Shown: positions 19,620 to 28,328, counted from the stretch's first letter. The stretch is 64,000 nucleotides of DNA from Bradyrhizobium sp. LLZ17 (GCF_041200145.1 NZ_CP165734.1:4092001-4156000), one strand, 5' to 3'. Notes: generated by a model from the letters alone, not told the origin. Program-made: numbers and translations.

Positions 19620-19643
19620 TGGGGAAGCTCCTGCAGTAAGTGC

Positions 19644-19733
19644 GTCATTCCGGGCACGCGGAGCGTGAACCCGGAAGCCAGAGATTGTTGCGCGAGATTC
19701 CGGGTTCATCGCTGCGCGATGCCCCGGAATGAC
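19644..19733. repeat. Palindromic intergenic repeat (GTCATTCCGGG...CCCGGAATGAC)
   Basis: About 90 bp with complementary ends and an internal GAACCCGGA / TTCCGGGTTC pairing. It fills the gap between two genes; this end motif is a common dispersed repeat in Bradyrhizobium-like genomes. Confidence 0.75.
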
Positions 19734-19746
19734 GACGGACGGTGGA

Positions 19747-20256
19747 TCAGGCGAACGCCATCGGCCGGTAGCGGCGCCAGGCGCCAATGATCACCACCAC
19801 GAAGAACACCAGCACGAAGCCTTGCACCACGGCGAACACCGGGCCCGCGGGCGGGGCCGGTGGCACGGCCGGCGCGAGTGCGGCCAGCGCCGGCACTTTC
19901 AGGAACGACTGGATGATCAGCACGAAGACGTTGAAATAGAGCGAGACCATGGCGGTCACGATGTAGACCGGACGCCAAGCGCCTTTGAGCTTCATGCCGT
20001 AGAGCGCGATGCAGGCGATCGCGAGCAGCACCAGCGAGATGGCCGCGATGATATGCGACGGCAACAGCTCCTTGAACGGGAACAGGAAGCCGGTCGCGTT
20101 GGTGAGGATCGTGAACAGCAGGAAAATCGCTGTGAGGCCCGGCATCGACTTCGAGCCGAGCAGGCCGAACATCACGACGAGACCGGCGGCGATGCCGATC
20201 AGGCTGATGATGACATGGACCAATGTGAAGGCGGGCAGGCTCAACCCAACAACCAT
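19747..20256 (-). CDS. Hypothetical integral membrane protein
   Basis: 169 aa with four or five hydrophobic segments: [83 protein letters not shown] and [19 protein letters not shown] proline/alanine-rich linker ([12 protein letters not shown]) precedes the last segment. I recognise no family with a known function. Flanked by repeats on both sides, so probably monocistronic. Confidence 0.8.
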   Translation of the reverse strand: MVVGLSLPAFTLVHVIISLIGIAAGLVVMFGLLGSKSMPGLTAIFLLFTILTNATGFLFPFKELLPSHIIAAISLVLLAIACIALYGMKLKGAWRPVYIVTAMVSLYFNVFVLIIQSFLKVPALAALAPAVPPAPPAGPVFAVVQGFVLVFFVVVIIGAWRRYRPMAFA

Positions 20257-20429
20257 GACATCTCTCCTACTCTCTGCATTGAGATCCAGGAATTGGTATT
20301 ACGGTCCTCGTCGGATTGCTACATGCCTCGGCATCACACATGCGTATCAAGCCATACGTTATCTCGACAAACGCATGACTGAATTTTTTGCAGCGCTGTC
20401 AAAAAGGCTGCCACGAACGACGGCAGTTT

Positions 20430-20513
20430 GTAACCCGGATGGAGCGCAGCGTAACCCGCGCCTTCGCGTACGCGGATAGAGTCCCGGATTGCGCTTCGCT
20501 CCATCCGGGCTAC
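20430..20513. repeat. Palindromic intergenic repeat (GTAACCCGGATGGAGCG...CGCTCCATCCGGGCTAC)
   Basis: 84-bp near-palindrome with arms ACCCGGATGGAGCGCAGCG and CGCTTCGCTCCATCCGGG. Dispersed repeat type; the rest of 20257-20584 shows no gene. Confidence 0.75.
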
Positions 20514-20584
20514 GAGTTTTCACGAAACTTGAATCGAATTTGGCGAGAGCGGCCCGCGATGCCCGGGCCGCTCTCGCGTGCGGT

Positions 20585-20893
20585 TCACACTTCCTTGGTG
20601 TCGAAGATCAGCAGGTCGGCGCCGCCAGTGGCGAATTTCGGCACATCGCCGGCCGCCGCCTTGCCTGCTTCGCTGCCGAATGCCGCCTGGATATCGGCCA
20701 CGCTGTTGAAGCTGAGAATGGCGACGAGGTGGATTCCGGATGGTCCGGCGGGGGAGCCGACAGGCCCCCTGCTGACCGCGTACTTTGTCAGGCCGGGAAG
20801 TTTCTTGGCGATCGGGATGTGGGTCTCGGCATAGTGCTTGTCGAAGGCAGCAGTATCCTTGGGCGTCTTGTAGAGCACGACGAGTTCAGCCAT
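20585..20893 (-). CDS. EthD-family protein
   Basis: 102 aa. EthD pattern: MAELVVLYKTPKDTAAFDKHYAETHIPIAKKLPGL, then a C-terminal AFGSEAGKAAAGDVPKFA, typical of the dimeric alpha-beta-barrel EthD domain. The family is linked with ether degradation but most members have no assigned role. Upstream of the membrane-protein gene on the same strand, with repeats on both sides. Confidence 0.88.
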   Translation of the reverse strand: MAELVVLYKTPKDTAAFDKHYAETHIPIAKKLPGLTKYAVSRGPVGSPAGPSGIHLVAILSFNSVADIQAAFGSEAGKAAAGDVPKFATGGADLLIFDTKEV

Positions 20894-20931
20894 TTAGTTC
20901 CTCCCATTTGAGTTCCTGGTTTTATGCCGAA

Positions 20932-21044
20932 CCCTCATGGTGAGGAGGCGCATCAGCGCCGTCTCGAACCATGCCGGCCCGGATCTAACAGATCGGCCTC
21001 TATCCTTCGAGACGCGCGCAAGAGTGCGCTCCTCCGGATGAGGG
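20932..21044. repeat. Palindromic intergenic repeat (CCCTCATGGTGAGGAGGCGC...GCGCTCCTCCGGATGAGGG)
   Basis: About 113 bp with complementary ends and an inner CGTCTCGAACCATG / TCCTTCGAGACG pairing; lies between the EthD gene and the oxidoreductase gene. Confidence 0.75.
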
Positions 21045-21111
21045 ATAGTCTGTGGCACACGGCGAGATGGCAAGTCAGATTCGTCCTGCCATCTCCATGT
21101 CTTCTCCTTGA

Positions 21112-22818
21112 CTAAAGCGCCGGTTTTGCGGCGTCGCCGAGATAGCCGTGCAGGGAGGCCACGACCTGCGCGCCCTCGCCGATGGCGCCGCCGACGCGCT
21201 TGACCGAGCCGGAGCGGACATCGCCGACGGCATAGACGCCGGGGACGGAGGTCTCCAGCGGCGCCACGAGCCGGCCGAGATTTTGCTCGGCCTGCGCGCC
21301 GGTGACGACGAAGCCGCCGCGGTCGAGCGTCACGCCGCAGCCGTCAAGCCAGCCGGTGGCTGGATCGGCGCCGACGAACAGGAAGAGATTGCGGACATCT
21401 GCAAAATCCTCGTCCGCCGACAGCCGGCTCTTCCAGCGGATGCGCCGCAGCAGCGACGCCTCGTCGCCCTCGAGCGCGGTGATTTCGGTGTTGAACATCA
21501 GTTCGATGTTCGGCGTCGCCTCGATGCGCTCGATGAGATAGCGCGACATGCTCGCACCCAGGCCGCCGCCGCGGATGATCATCAGCACCTTTTTGGCATG
21601 ACCGGACAGGAACACGGCCGCCTGCCCGGCCGAATTGCCGGCACCGACCAGCGCCACCTCTTCTCCGGCACAGAGCCGCGCTTCGATCGGCGAAGCCCAA
21701 TACCAGACGCCGCGACCTTCGAACCTGTCGAGATTGTCGATATCGGGCCGGCGATAGCGCGCGCCGCTCGCAACCACGACCGCGCGCGAGCGCAGCACGT
21801 CACCGCCATCGAGCTCGACCGAAAATGCGCCATCGCCACGCGCGCAGTCGAGCGACTTCACGGTCATCGGGATCATGATCTCGGCGCCGAATTTTTGCGC
21901 CTGGTTGAACGCGCGTGCGGTCAGCGCCTGGCCGGAAATGCCGGTCGGGAAGCCGAGATAGTTTTCGATGCGCGCACTGGCGCCGGCCTGACCGCCGAAG
22001 GCGCGGGTGTCGAGGACGGCGACCGAAAGCCCCTCGGACGCCGCATACACCGCGGTGGCGAGCCCCGCCGGTCCGGAGCCGACGATCGCGACGTCGTAGA
22101 TGCGGTCGTTGCGCGGGCCGCCGATCATGCCGATCGCGCGCGCAAGCTCGGTCTCGCCGGGGTTGCGCAGCACCGCACCGTCAGGGGTGACGACCAGCGG
22201 CCAGTCCTCGGGCTTCGGCGAATAGCGCGCGATGACGTCGGCGGCATCGCGATCCCGATCGGGATCGAGCAGATGATGCGGCTGGCCGTTGCGGGTGAGG
22301 AAGCCCTGCAAGCGCACCACACCGGCGGAATGCGACGGCCCGATCAGCACGACACCGCCGATGCCGCCCTGGAGCAGATTGACCCGGCGCAGGATCAGCG
22401 CGCGCATGATGCGCTCGCCGAGTTCGGCCTCCGCGACCAGCAGCGCGCGCAGCCGCTCCGGCGGCAGCAGCAGCGTCTCGACGTCGCCCTCGGCGCGGCC
22501 ATCGACCAGCGCCGGCCGGCCGGAGAGCTGGCCGAGTTCGGCCAGGAATTGCCCCGGCCCCTGCTCGATCAGCGGCGTGACATGACCGAGCCCGTCGCGC
22601 TGGGTGATGGCGACATGGCCCTTCAGCACGACGAACATGCCCGGTCCGGGCTTGCCGGTCTCGAACAGCAGCTCGCCATGCGCATAGGTGCGGACTTCGC
22701 CGAAATGCTGCATGCGCGCGATTTCGGCTGCTGTCAGCGTCGGAAAGGTCTGCTCGGGGCGCGTGAAGCGCGACATCATCGCGTCTCGATCACTGTGTTC
22801 CGGTTCGTCCTGCCCCAT
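21112..22818 (-). CDS. Cyclic-nucleotide-binding domain fused to thioredoxin-reductase-like FAD oxidoreductase
   Basis: 568 aa from ATG 22816-22818; a GTG four codons earlier is also possible. Residues about 25-145 form a Crp-type cNMP-binding domain (HGELLFETGKPGPGMFVVLKG). A short NR-like segment follows, then a thioredoxin-reductase fold with the FAD site VAIVGSGPAGLATAVYAASEG and the NAD site VALVGAGNSAGQAAVF, ending VYAVGDVRSGSVKRV. The usual redox CxxC of thioredoxin reductase is not visible, so classic thioredoxin reduction is unlikely. The cNMP domain probably gates the reductase; donor and acceptor are unknown. Confidence 0.9.
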   Translation of the reverse strand: MGQDEPEHSDRDAMMSRFTRPEQTFPTLTAAEIARMQHFGEVRTYAHGELLFETGKPGPGMFVVLKGHVAITQRDGLGHVTPLIEQGPGQFLAELGQLSGRPALVDGRAEGDVETLLLPPERLRALLVAEAELGERIMRALILRRVNLLQGGIGGVVLIGPSHSAGVVRLQGFLTRNGQPHHLLDPDRDRDAADVIARYSPKPEDWPLVVTPDGAVLRNPGETELARAIGMIGGPRNDRIYDVAIVGSGPAGLATAVYAASEGLSVAVLDTRAFGGQAGASARIENYLGFPTGISGQALTARAFNQAQKFGAEIMIPMTVKSLDCARGDGAFSVELDGGDVLRSRAVVVASGARYRRPDIDNLDRFEGRGVWYWASPIEARLCAGEEVALVGAGNSAGQAAVFLSGHAKKVLMIIRGGGLGASMSRYLIERIEATPNIELMFNTEITALEGDEASLLRRIRWKSRLSADEDFADVRNLFLFVGADPATGWLDGCGVTLDRGGFVVTGAQAEQNLGRLVAPLETSVPGVYAVGDVRSGSVKRVGGAIGEGAQVVASLHGYLGDAAKPAL

Positions 22819-22844
22819 TGCCGCTCTCACTCATTCCAAGAAAA

Positions 22845-23027
22845 TTAGCCGCCGGCCTTGCCGGCGGTTCCCTCATCCAGGGAAGCATCTTCATTCTGCG
22901 AGGGGTCGGAAATTGTGGCGCGTTCGCGCGCCTGCAGCTTCCGCCGCTTCAGGTTTTCGCGCAGCGCCGATTTCAGCCGGTCCTGCCGGGAGTCAGCCGC
23001 TGGCTTCTTGTCGGTCTCGTCGCTCAT
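22845..23027 (-). CDS. Small hypothetical protein, charged
   Basis: 60 aa from ATG 23025-23027 (MSDETDKKPAADSRQDRLKSALRENLKRRKLQARER). Lysine/arginine-rich helix in the middle, acidic tail. From memory, similar short proteins sit upstream of murA in Bradyrhizobium-like genomes; here the following gene is the oxidoreductase. No function known. Confidence 0.7.
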   Translation of the reverse strand: MSDETDKKPAADSRQDRLKSALRENLKRRKLQARERATISDPSQNEDASLDEGTAGKAGG

Positions 23028-23350
23028 TGTCGAACCCGTCACATGGCCGGCCGCAGGATGCCACCGAATTATCAGAGCTCAAGAGGGTGTGAGGACGGCC
23101 GCGACAACGAAGCAGCCAGATTTGACCGAATTCGCTGAGACGGCCAACTGCCCGATTGGCTGGGGATTGCGCGGGAACCAAATCGAGCCGAAACCGGTGG
23201 CTTCGGGACAAAACGACCGATTTCGGCGCGCAACAGGGCTGATTTTATCGATTTCGCGGGGCTGGCAAGCTTGCACAGAGGGGAGGCCTGTGGCAGATAT
23301 CGGCCCGCTTGGTAGGCCCCTCGTGGCGGCCGATTCTTGTCCCAGCACAT

Positions 23351-23425
23351 GCTGCCGTAGCTCAGTGGTAGAGCACTCCATTGGTAATGGAGAGGTCGAC
23401 AGTTCAATCCTGTCTGGCAGCACCA
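23351..23425 (+). tRNA. tRNA-Thr (GGT)
   Basis: 75 nt including encoded CCA. Acceptor GCTGCCG/TGGCAGC, D arm GCTCAGTGGTAGAGC, anticodon stem-loop CTCCATTGGTAATGGAG with anticodon GGT, T arm ACAGTTCAATCCTGT. The conserved TTCAATC T-loop is present. Confidence 0.97.
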
Positions 23426-23429
23426 TTTC

Positions 23430-24144
23430 ATCTTCAGAGCACGCATCGGCATTCTCGCGGCAGGAAATGCCCGAGTCTTGCTCTTTTCCGTGTCCCTCTT
23501 CGGTGAAGAGGGCGCAGGGAAGACCGGGTGCCGGCTGGCACCCGCGGTCCACTGTGCGCGTGTAGCGCAGAGGAAACCGCACAGCAGCATACAGGTGTAG
23601 CCGAACACTCGGCCTTCCCTGCGCAGTGGGTTGACGGCTTATGCCGCGCTCTCCCCGGCGACGAGTTCCCTTTTGTCACCGTCACCTTGCGAATTGACGA
23701 TGGCCCGAGACCCGGTAGAGCCCCGATCCATCTCCGCAAGGCTTGACCGTAGCAACGACGGCCAGGACCACATGGTTTTGCCGTACGCAACGGTCCTGCT
23801 TCGCCCAGGGGCTTCGCAGGATTTGAGGCGCCGTTCGTCCGCACGCCAGCCAAGATCTCACGAGGTTCATCTCGCCCTGATCCCCTTCGCGTGCCCGACG
23901 CTGTCGCGTCCACCGCACCCCGGCCCACGTTCGTTACGACGGACGATCGCCCCTCTTCGAGGACCGGGATGACGGATGGATAACGCAATTCCGAATTTCG
24001 GTAAAGCGGAATATTTTTGTGGCGCAGGGTTGACCGGTTTTCGCGGGAGGCGGGTGTTTTGCCCGACGGGTCAATTGGCACCCGGGATTTCAGGATTGTC
24101 AGAGTGCGGCAATGCCCATAGTTTTTCGTTTAGAGCCGTGCTGG
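23430..24144. repeat. Long non-coding block with strong hairpins, probable multicopy element
   Basis: No convincing gene in over 700 bp. Two adjacent perfect hairpins open it: CCCTCTTC-GGT-GAAGAGGG (23494-23512) and CGGGTGCC-GGCT-GGCACCCG (23525-23544). The plus-strand translation here (AEHSAFPAQWVDGLCRALPGDEF) is, from memory, a spurious ORF seen many times in Bradyrhizobium genomes, which suggests a dispersed non-coding element. The downstream part has TTTTGCCCGACGGGTCAA, another recurrent intergenic motif. Confidence 0.5.
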
Positions 24145-24171
24145 TTTCGCAAGCGCTCTATCCATCCTACG
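24145..24171. repeat. Half copy of the CGTAGGATGGGTAGAGC palindrome
   Basis: TTTCGCAAGCGCTCTATCCATCCTACG corresponds to the right arm of the full elements at 25648-25736 and 26206-26325, with a few changes; the left arm is missing. Confidence 0.65.
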
Positions 24172-24203
24172 CCTCCTTGGTCACGGTGGTCGCTCTGAAC
24201 CTG

Positions 24204-24797
24204 TCACTCCAGCATCTTCACATAAGCTATCGCGTTGTCGGCGAGCCTGCCGAAACGTAATGCGGCCTCTTTCGTAAACTCCGAGCCATCAGTAGATTCA
24301 TGAGCGGCTTGATTGCCGATGGCCCGTAAATCATCTAGTAGCGCTGACGTTTTCTCGTCGATGACCCCTGCCTTCCGAAGAATGCGCGTTGCTGTAAGAA
24401 GAGATATCGAGCGCGGCGAGGGTGTTGAAGTCGTGGTGCCGGACCAATGTGACTGAGCAATGATCCTCATTGCCTGCTCAAGCTCAGCACGCTTCTCAAG
24501 TATCGCCGCACGTGGAGAGTGCTCAGCAATCTTCTCGAAGCGGCTCTTTTCTTCTGGGGTTGGGAGTAATTCTGGAGGCGTCTGCTGCAAATCCGTTTGA
24601 GCGATCTCAGCTGACTCTTTCTCTGCTTGATCGAGGCGGAAAGATATCTCGGTATCTTTGTGCTTCAGCTTTAGGAACGGCAGGAGTGTCTGCAATCTCT
24701 CCCGGAACAGTAGCACGCAGATGACGAGAGCCGCGGGCCAAGCCAGTGAGACGAGCGACGAAAATATCGCCGCCATAAATTGATAGCCGTCCATCAA
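24204..24797 (-). CDS. Membrane-anchored protein with DUF4145-like C-terminus
   Basis: 197 aa. One N-terminal membrane segment (FSSLVSLAWPAALVICVLLF, residues about 11-30) is followed by a charged, probably coiled-coil stretch (EISFRLDQAEKESAEIAQT). The C-terminal helical region has LLTATRILRKAGVIDEKTS and LRAIGNQAAHESTDG, the GN..AH pattern of DUF4145, a domain found in some defence and phage-related proteins. Visibly AT-richer than its neighbours. It follows the 24867-25505 gene on the same strand, so the two may form a unit. Function unknown. Confidence 0.7.
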   Translation of the reverse strand: MMDGYQFMAAIFSSLVSLAWPAALVICVLLFRERLQTLLPFLKLKHKDTEISFRLDQAEKESAEIAQTDLQQTPPELLPTPEEKSRFEKIAEHSPRAAILEKRAELEQAMRIIAQSHWSGTTTSTPSPRSISLLTATRILRKAGVIDEKTSALLDDLRAIGNQAAHESTDGSEFTKEAALRFGRLADNAIAYVKMLE

Positions 24798-24866
24798 GCA
24801 GCCTTTAAGCCAATCGGCATCTCGCTCAGTAAGGACGTACGGTGCCCTCGGAGTCTAGGCGTCCAA

Positions 24867-25505
24867 CTATACTCGATTCACGCCCACCGGCGTAATCCCA
24901 GAATCCTTTAGTGAACTGATCCTTTGATCGAGGTGATCTCTTTCGAATTTCATTTCAGCCTTTGTAAGCCGCGGGCTCCAGATGCCATACAATCCTACAA
25001 TTCCACTCCAATAGCTGTGCGGCTGTTTCTCTCGGCAACAAGCGATCAGATCATAGTGGTGCTCGACGGTGGAGCAAAATGTCCGCCCGATGATCTCAAA
25101 TCCGGTCCACTCGTCGGCTACCCCGGTACGAAATGAAGCTGCAATAGATTCGAGCTCGTTCAATGCAGGTAGAGCGGTTTCCAGCAGTAGTTTCTGAGTC
25201 GCCGAGGCTAGGAAGATTGTTGGAATTGAAGCTCTTGTGAAGTTTCCGATCAGGCCGTCATATTCTGGGAGGTTGCTGTTCTTCCGCGCATCGTAGAGGG
25301 CGCCCGCCTTCCTTACGTATGACTTTAAATAACGTTCGCAGGCAGTAATTGCTTTTTCTTTGGCAGCTCGCTCATTTCTCAGGTTGATGTCGAGACGGAG
25401 TAAGCTGAGCTGCCGGTAGGCTAAGAAAAGGCCAAAAGTCACAAGTATGCCGGCAAGAAAATAGCCAGCCTCCAGATACGCACGTACCGCTGAAAAATCT
25501 AACAT
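24867..25505 (-). CDS. Hypothetical membrane-anchored protein
   Basis: 212 aa. N-terminal membrane segment (AGYFLAGILVTFGLFLAYRQL, residues about 13-33), then a basic coiled-coil-like part (LRNERAAKEKAITACERYLKSYVRK) and a soluble helical domain ending LKDSGITPVGVNRV. Resembles uncharacterised proteins with the layout TM plus cytoplasmic helices. AT-richer than the surrounding genes, lacking the GC3 bias of the window, so probably acquired. The 69-bp gap to the DUF4145-like gene suggests co-transcription. Function not known. Confidence 0.65.
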   Translation of the reverse strand: MLDFSAVRAYLEAGYFLAGILVTFGLFLAYRQLSLLRLDINLRNERAAKEKAITACERYLKSYVRKAGALYDARKNSNLPEYDGLIGNFTRASIPTIFLASATQKLLLETALPALNELESIAASFRTGVADEWTGFEIIGRTFCSTVEHHYDLIACCREKQPHSYWSGIVGLYGIWSPRLTKAEMKFERDHLDQRISSLKDSGITPVGVNRV

Positions 25506-25647
25506 AACATGTGCCCCTCTCCCCTAAAAAACAGCTTTTGATCAGGGTATCTCCTCGGCCCAAGTCGGAACATGTAGCCGTTTCTGGCATATCTGCACAA
25601 GGGATCAAACCTTGGACCATCCTCCGTTGAAGAGAGGTCGATAGCTC

Positions 25648-25736
25648 GTAGGATGGGTAGAGCGAAGCGAAACCCATCGCGGCCTTTTCGATGTCGACGC
25701 ATGATGGGTTTCGCAAGTGCTCTACCCATCCTACGC
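25648..25736. repeat. Palindromic intergenic repeat (CGTAGGATGGGTAGAGC...GCTCTACCCATCCTACG)
   Basis: 89 bp with perfect terminal arms of 17 nt and inner GCGAAACCCATC / GATGGGTTTCGC pairing. Together with 26206-26325 it brackets the cupin gene. Confidence 0.85.
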
Positions 25737-25779
25737 TCTGCTGTGGGCCAATTGCCGAACCGATCGAGGCAGCTCATCA

Positions 25780-26163
25780 TCAAGGCTGATCGAGGCCGTG
25801 CGGTAGGCTGATCCAGATGACGGTCTGCTCTTCGGGTGAGTGTTCCGTTTTGTGTCCCTTGCCATGAGTGTCCTCGAACAAGACGAAGCTGCCGGCCGGA
25901 ACGTGCTTCTGGTCTCCGTCACTGGTCTGGTATTCGGCCGATCCATTAAGCCTCACTGTGAGCACGCGCCCTGGAACAGTGTGCCAATCGACCTGTCCGG
26001 CGCCTGCCGGAATGCGCGTGAAGCTGATGTGTGAGGACGCATATCTTGCGGACACTTCGAAAATCGCAGCATCGGGATGAACCTGCCGCGGGTTTGTCGG
26101 AACGTCGACCTCATCAAAGTGCGACTCGCCATCTGCCGTGGAGTAAATCCGCAGGCACTTCAT
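25780..26163 (-). CDS. Cupin-domain protein
   Basis: 127 aa. Single cupin: ISFTRIPAGAGQVDWHTVPGRVLTVRLNGSAEYQTSDGD, then PAGSFVLFEDTHGKGH and TVIWISLP. One metal-type histidine (WHTVP) and a downstream HGKGH are visible, fewer ligands than in typical enzymes. Binding or isomerase role cannot be assigned. It stands alone between two copies of the same palindromic repeat. Confidence 0.82.
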   Translation of the reverse strand: MKCLRIYSTADGESHFDEVDVPTNPRQVHPDAAIFEVSARYASSHISFTRIPAGAGQVDWHTVPGRVLTVRLNGSAEYQTSDGDQKHVPAGSFVLFEDTHGKGHKTEHSPEEQTVIWISLPHGLDQP

Positions 26164-26205
26164 GACTCCCCTCCCCGCGACCGCACAGACAACCTTAACA
26201 TAGCT

Positions 26206-26325
26206 CGTAGGATGGGTAGAGCGACTTGTCCGCCGTAGCTCGAAGAGCGAAGGCGGAAGCGAAACCCATCGCGGCTATCGATGACGAGACATGATGGGTT
26301 TCGCAAGTGCTCTACCCATCCTACG
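26206..26325. repeat. Palindromic intergenic repeat, second full copy
   Basis: Same terminal arms as 25648-25736 (CGTAGGATGGGTAGAGC and GCTCTACCCATCCTACG), but with an extra 30-bp centre (CTTGTCCGCCGTAGCTCGAAGAGCG...), so it is a longer variant. Confidence 0.85.
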
Positions 26326-26346
26326 CGAGCTCAACCTGCGCCAGTT

Positions 26347-26371
26347 GAAAAAGGCCACCATGACGGTGGCC
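26347..26371 (-). terminator. Rho-independent terminator of the dienelactone hydrolase gene
   Basis: On the minus strand GGCCACC-GTCAT-GGTGGCC forms a perfect 7-bp stem followed by TTTTTC, just after the stop codon at 26378. Classic intrinsic terminator layout. Confidence 0.85.
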
Positions 26372-26377
26372 CTCTCT

Positions 26378-27181
26378 TCATTTTTTCAACGTCGCGGCGA
26401 AGAGCTTGGCTGCTTCGGCTTTTGATTCCTGATCTGCCTTGGCGTCGTATCGGAGGGGCAGGTTGAACTTCTTGCCGAGCTCGGTGGCTTCGGGGTTGGT
26501 GAAGGCGTGCACGGCGCCGGGATATTGGATGATGCGATAATCGGCCTTCGCCGCGTCGAAATCCTTCTTCAGCGCATCGTACTCCTCGCGCTTCACGAAG
26601 GGATCGTCCGCGCCGTTGAGAATAAGGATTTTCACCTTGACGGTTCCCGGCGCCGGCGCCGGCGTGTTGAGACCAAGGGACGCGTGGAAGCCGGCAACGG
26701 CAGCGAGATCGGCGCCCGCGCGCGCCATATTCAGCACCACCGCGCCGCCGAAGCAGTAACCGACGGCGCCGATGCGCTGCGGATTGACCGAGGCCTGCCT
26801 GGCGAGTTCGTCCCGCGCTGCGTTGAAGCGCTGCTCCATCACCTTCGCGTTCTTCATCACGGACGCAGAGAGCGCGCCGGCGTCCTTCGGGTTGTCGGCG
26901 GTCTTGCCGTCGCCATACATGTCCGCGATGAAGGCCGTGTAGCCCTGCTCGGCGAACTTCCGCGCCTCATTGTGGATATGCGGGGTGATGCCCCACCATT
27001 CTGGCACGATAACGATGCCGGGCCGCTTGGCCTGGGTCGCGTCGTCGTAGACGACGAAGCCCTTCATCGTGGCCTCGCCGTCCATGTAGGCGACCGGCTC
27101 TTCCCTGACCGCGGCGTGCGCGCTCGCGACCATTGCGATGGCGCAAAGTGCTCCCACCATGTTCGTGATGTTCGTTTGCAT
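26378..27181 (-). CDS. Dienelactone hydrolase family protein, secreted
   Basis: 267 aa from ATG 27179-27181, chosen because it begins a signal peptide (MQTNITNMVGALCAIAMVASAHAA). The hydrolase core shows VIVPEWWG, the nucleophile elbow GAVGYCFGGAV with Cys where serine hydrolases have Ser, NGADDPF for the acid, and the catalytic His in YPGAVHAFTNPE. The C-D-H triad is the dienelactone hydrolase hallmark. Periplasmic; the substrate may be a carboxylic ester or lactone other than dienelactone. Divergent from the LLM oxidoreductase gene. Confidence 0.92.
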   Translation of the reverse strand: MQTNITNMVGALCAIAMVASAHAAVREEPVAYMDGEATMKGFVVYDDATQAKRPGIVIVPEWWGITPHIHNEARKFAEQGYTAFIADMYGDGKTADNPKDAGALSASVMKNAKVMEQRFNAARDELARQASVNPQRIGAVGYCFGGAVVLNMARAGADLAAVAGFHASLGLNTPAPAPGTVKVKILILNGADDPFVKREEYDALKKDFDAAKADYRIIQYPGAVHAFTNPEATELGKKFNLPLRYDAKADQESKAEAAKLFAATLKK

Positions 27182-27332
27182 GCTGACCTCCCGCGGGTTT
27201 GGCACGACGCCAGATTGGCATAGCAGCAATGCCTGCTAAGCCTTGAAGGCGGCATCGGTTCCCTCGCAGCCCGCGCTCCGGTCCCTATATGTGAAGCCCC
27301 GGCGCACATCGCGCCCCAGCCGGTACCCACGC

Positions 27333-28328
27333 ATGATCCCCTTCTCCGTGCTCGACCTCGCTCCCATCCGCAGGGGTGGCGATGCGGCGCAGGCGTTTGC
27401 CAACTCGCTCGATCTCGCCCGGCACGCCGAGGCGTGGGGCTTCAAGCGGTTCTGGCTGGCCGAGCATCACAACATGACGGGCATCGCGAGTGCCGCGACC
27501 TCGGTCGTGATCGGGCACATCGCGGGCGGCACCAGCACGATCCGCGTCGGCTCGGGTGGCGTGATGCTGCCGAACCATTCGCCGCTGATCATCGCCGAGC
27601 AGTTCGGCACGCTGGAATCGCTCTATCCCGGGCGGATCGACCTCGGGCTCGGGCGTGCGCCGGGGACCGACCAACTGACAGCGCGGGCGCTGCGGCGCGA
27701 CCTCGCCACCAGTTCCGAAAATTTTCCGCAGGACGTGCTGGAATTGCAGGCGCTGCTTGGCGATGTGCAGCCGAACCAGACCATTCGCGCCGTGCCCGGC
27801 ATGGGAACGAAGGTGCCGCTCTGGATCCTCGGCTCGAGCACGTTCGGCGCGCAGCTCGCGGCCATGCTCGGCCTGCCCTTTGCGTTCGCCTCGCATTTCG
27901 CGCCGCAGATGATGATGCCGGCGTTGCGCGAGTACCGGGCGCGGTTCGAGCCGTCGGCGCAGCTCGACAAGCCCTATGCGATGGTCGGCGTCAACGTGTT
28001 CGCGGCCGACAGCGACGCCGAGGCGCAGCGCATGTTCAGCTCGCTCCAGCAGCAGTTCATCAATCTGCGCCGCGGCACGCCGGGCCCGCTACCGCCGCCG
28101 GTCGACGACATGGACGCGCTGTGGTCGCCCGCGGAGAAGGCCATGGTCGGCCAATCGCTGTCATGCTCGGCGGTCGGTTCGCCCGCCATCGTTGAACAGA
28201 AGCTCAGGGCCCTGATCGCCGACACCGCCGCGGACGAGCTGATGACGACGGGACAGATCTACGACCACGCCGCGCGGCTGCGCTCGTTCGAGATCGCAGC
28301 CGAGGTGCGGGATAGGCTGGCGGGGTGA
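27333..28328 (+). CDS. LLM-class flavin-dependent oxidoreductase (luciferase-like)
   Basis: 331 aa from ATG 27333-27335 ([22 protein letters not shown]); the open frame reaches further upstream but without homology. The bacterial luciferase-like pattern is clear: [82 protein letters not shown]. This subgroup uses reduced FMN supplied by a partner reductase; the substrate is unknown. Confidence 0.93.
   Translation: MIPFSVLDLAPIRRGGDAAQAFANSLDLARHAEAWGFKRFWLAEHHNMTGIASAATSVVIGHIAGGTSTIRVGSGGVMLPNHSPLIIAEQFGTLESLYPGRIDLGLGRAPGTDQLTARALRRDLATSSENFPQDVLELQALLGDVQPNQTIRAVPGMGTKVPLWILGSSTFGAQLAAMLGLPFAFASHFAPQMMMPALREYRARFEPSAQLDKPYAMVGVNVFAADSDAEAQRMFSSLQQQFINLRRGTPGPLPPPVDDMDALWSPAEKAMVGQSLSCSAVGSPAIVEQKLRALIADTAADELMTTGQIYDHAARLRSFEIAAEVRDRLAG

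Noticed and set aside
23528..23746. A 72-aa ORF inside the non-coding block
   Set aside because: No ribosome site or domain, overlaps stable hairpins, and its text is, from memory, a recurrent false prediction in related genomes.
23351..25505. Integrative element inserted at tRNA-Thr
   Set aside because: No integrase and no second copy of the tRNA 3' end was found, so only odd composition supports it.
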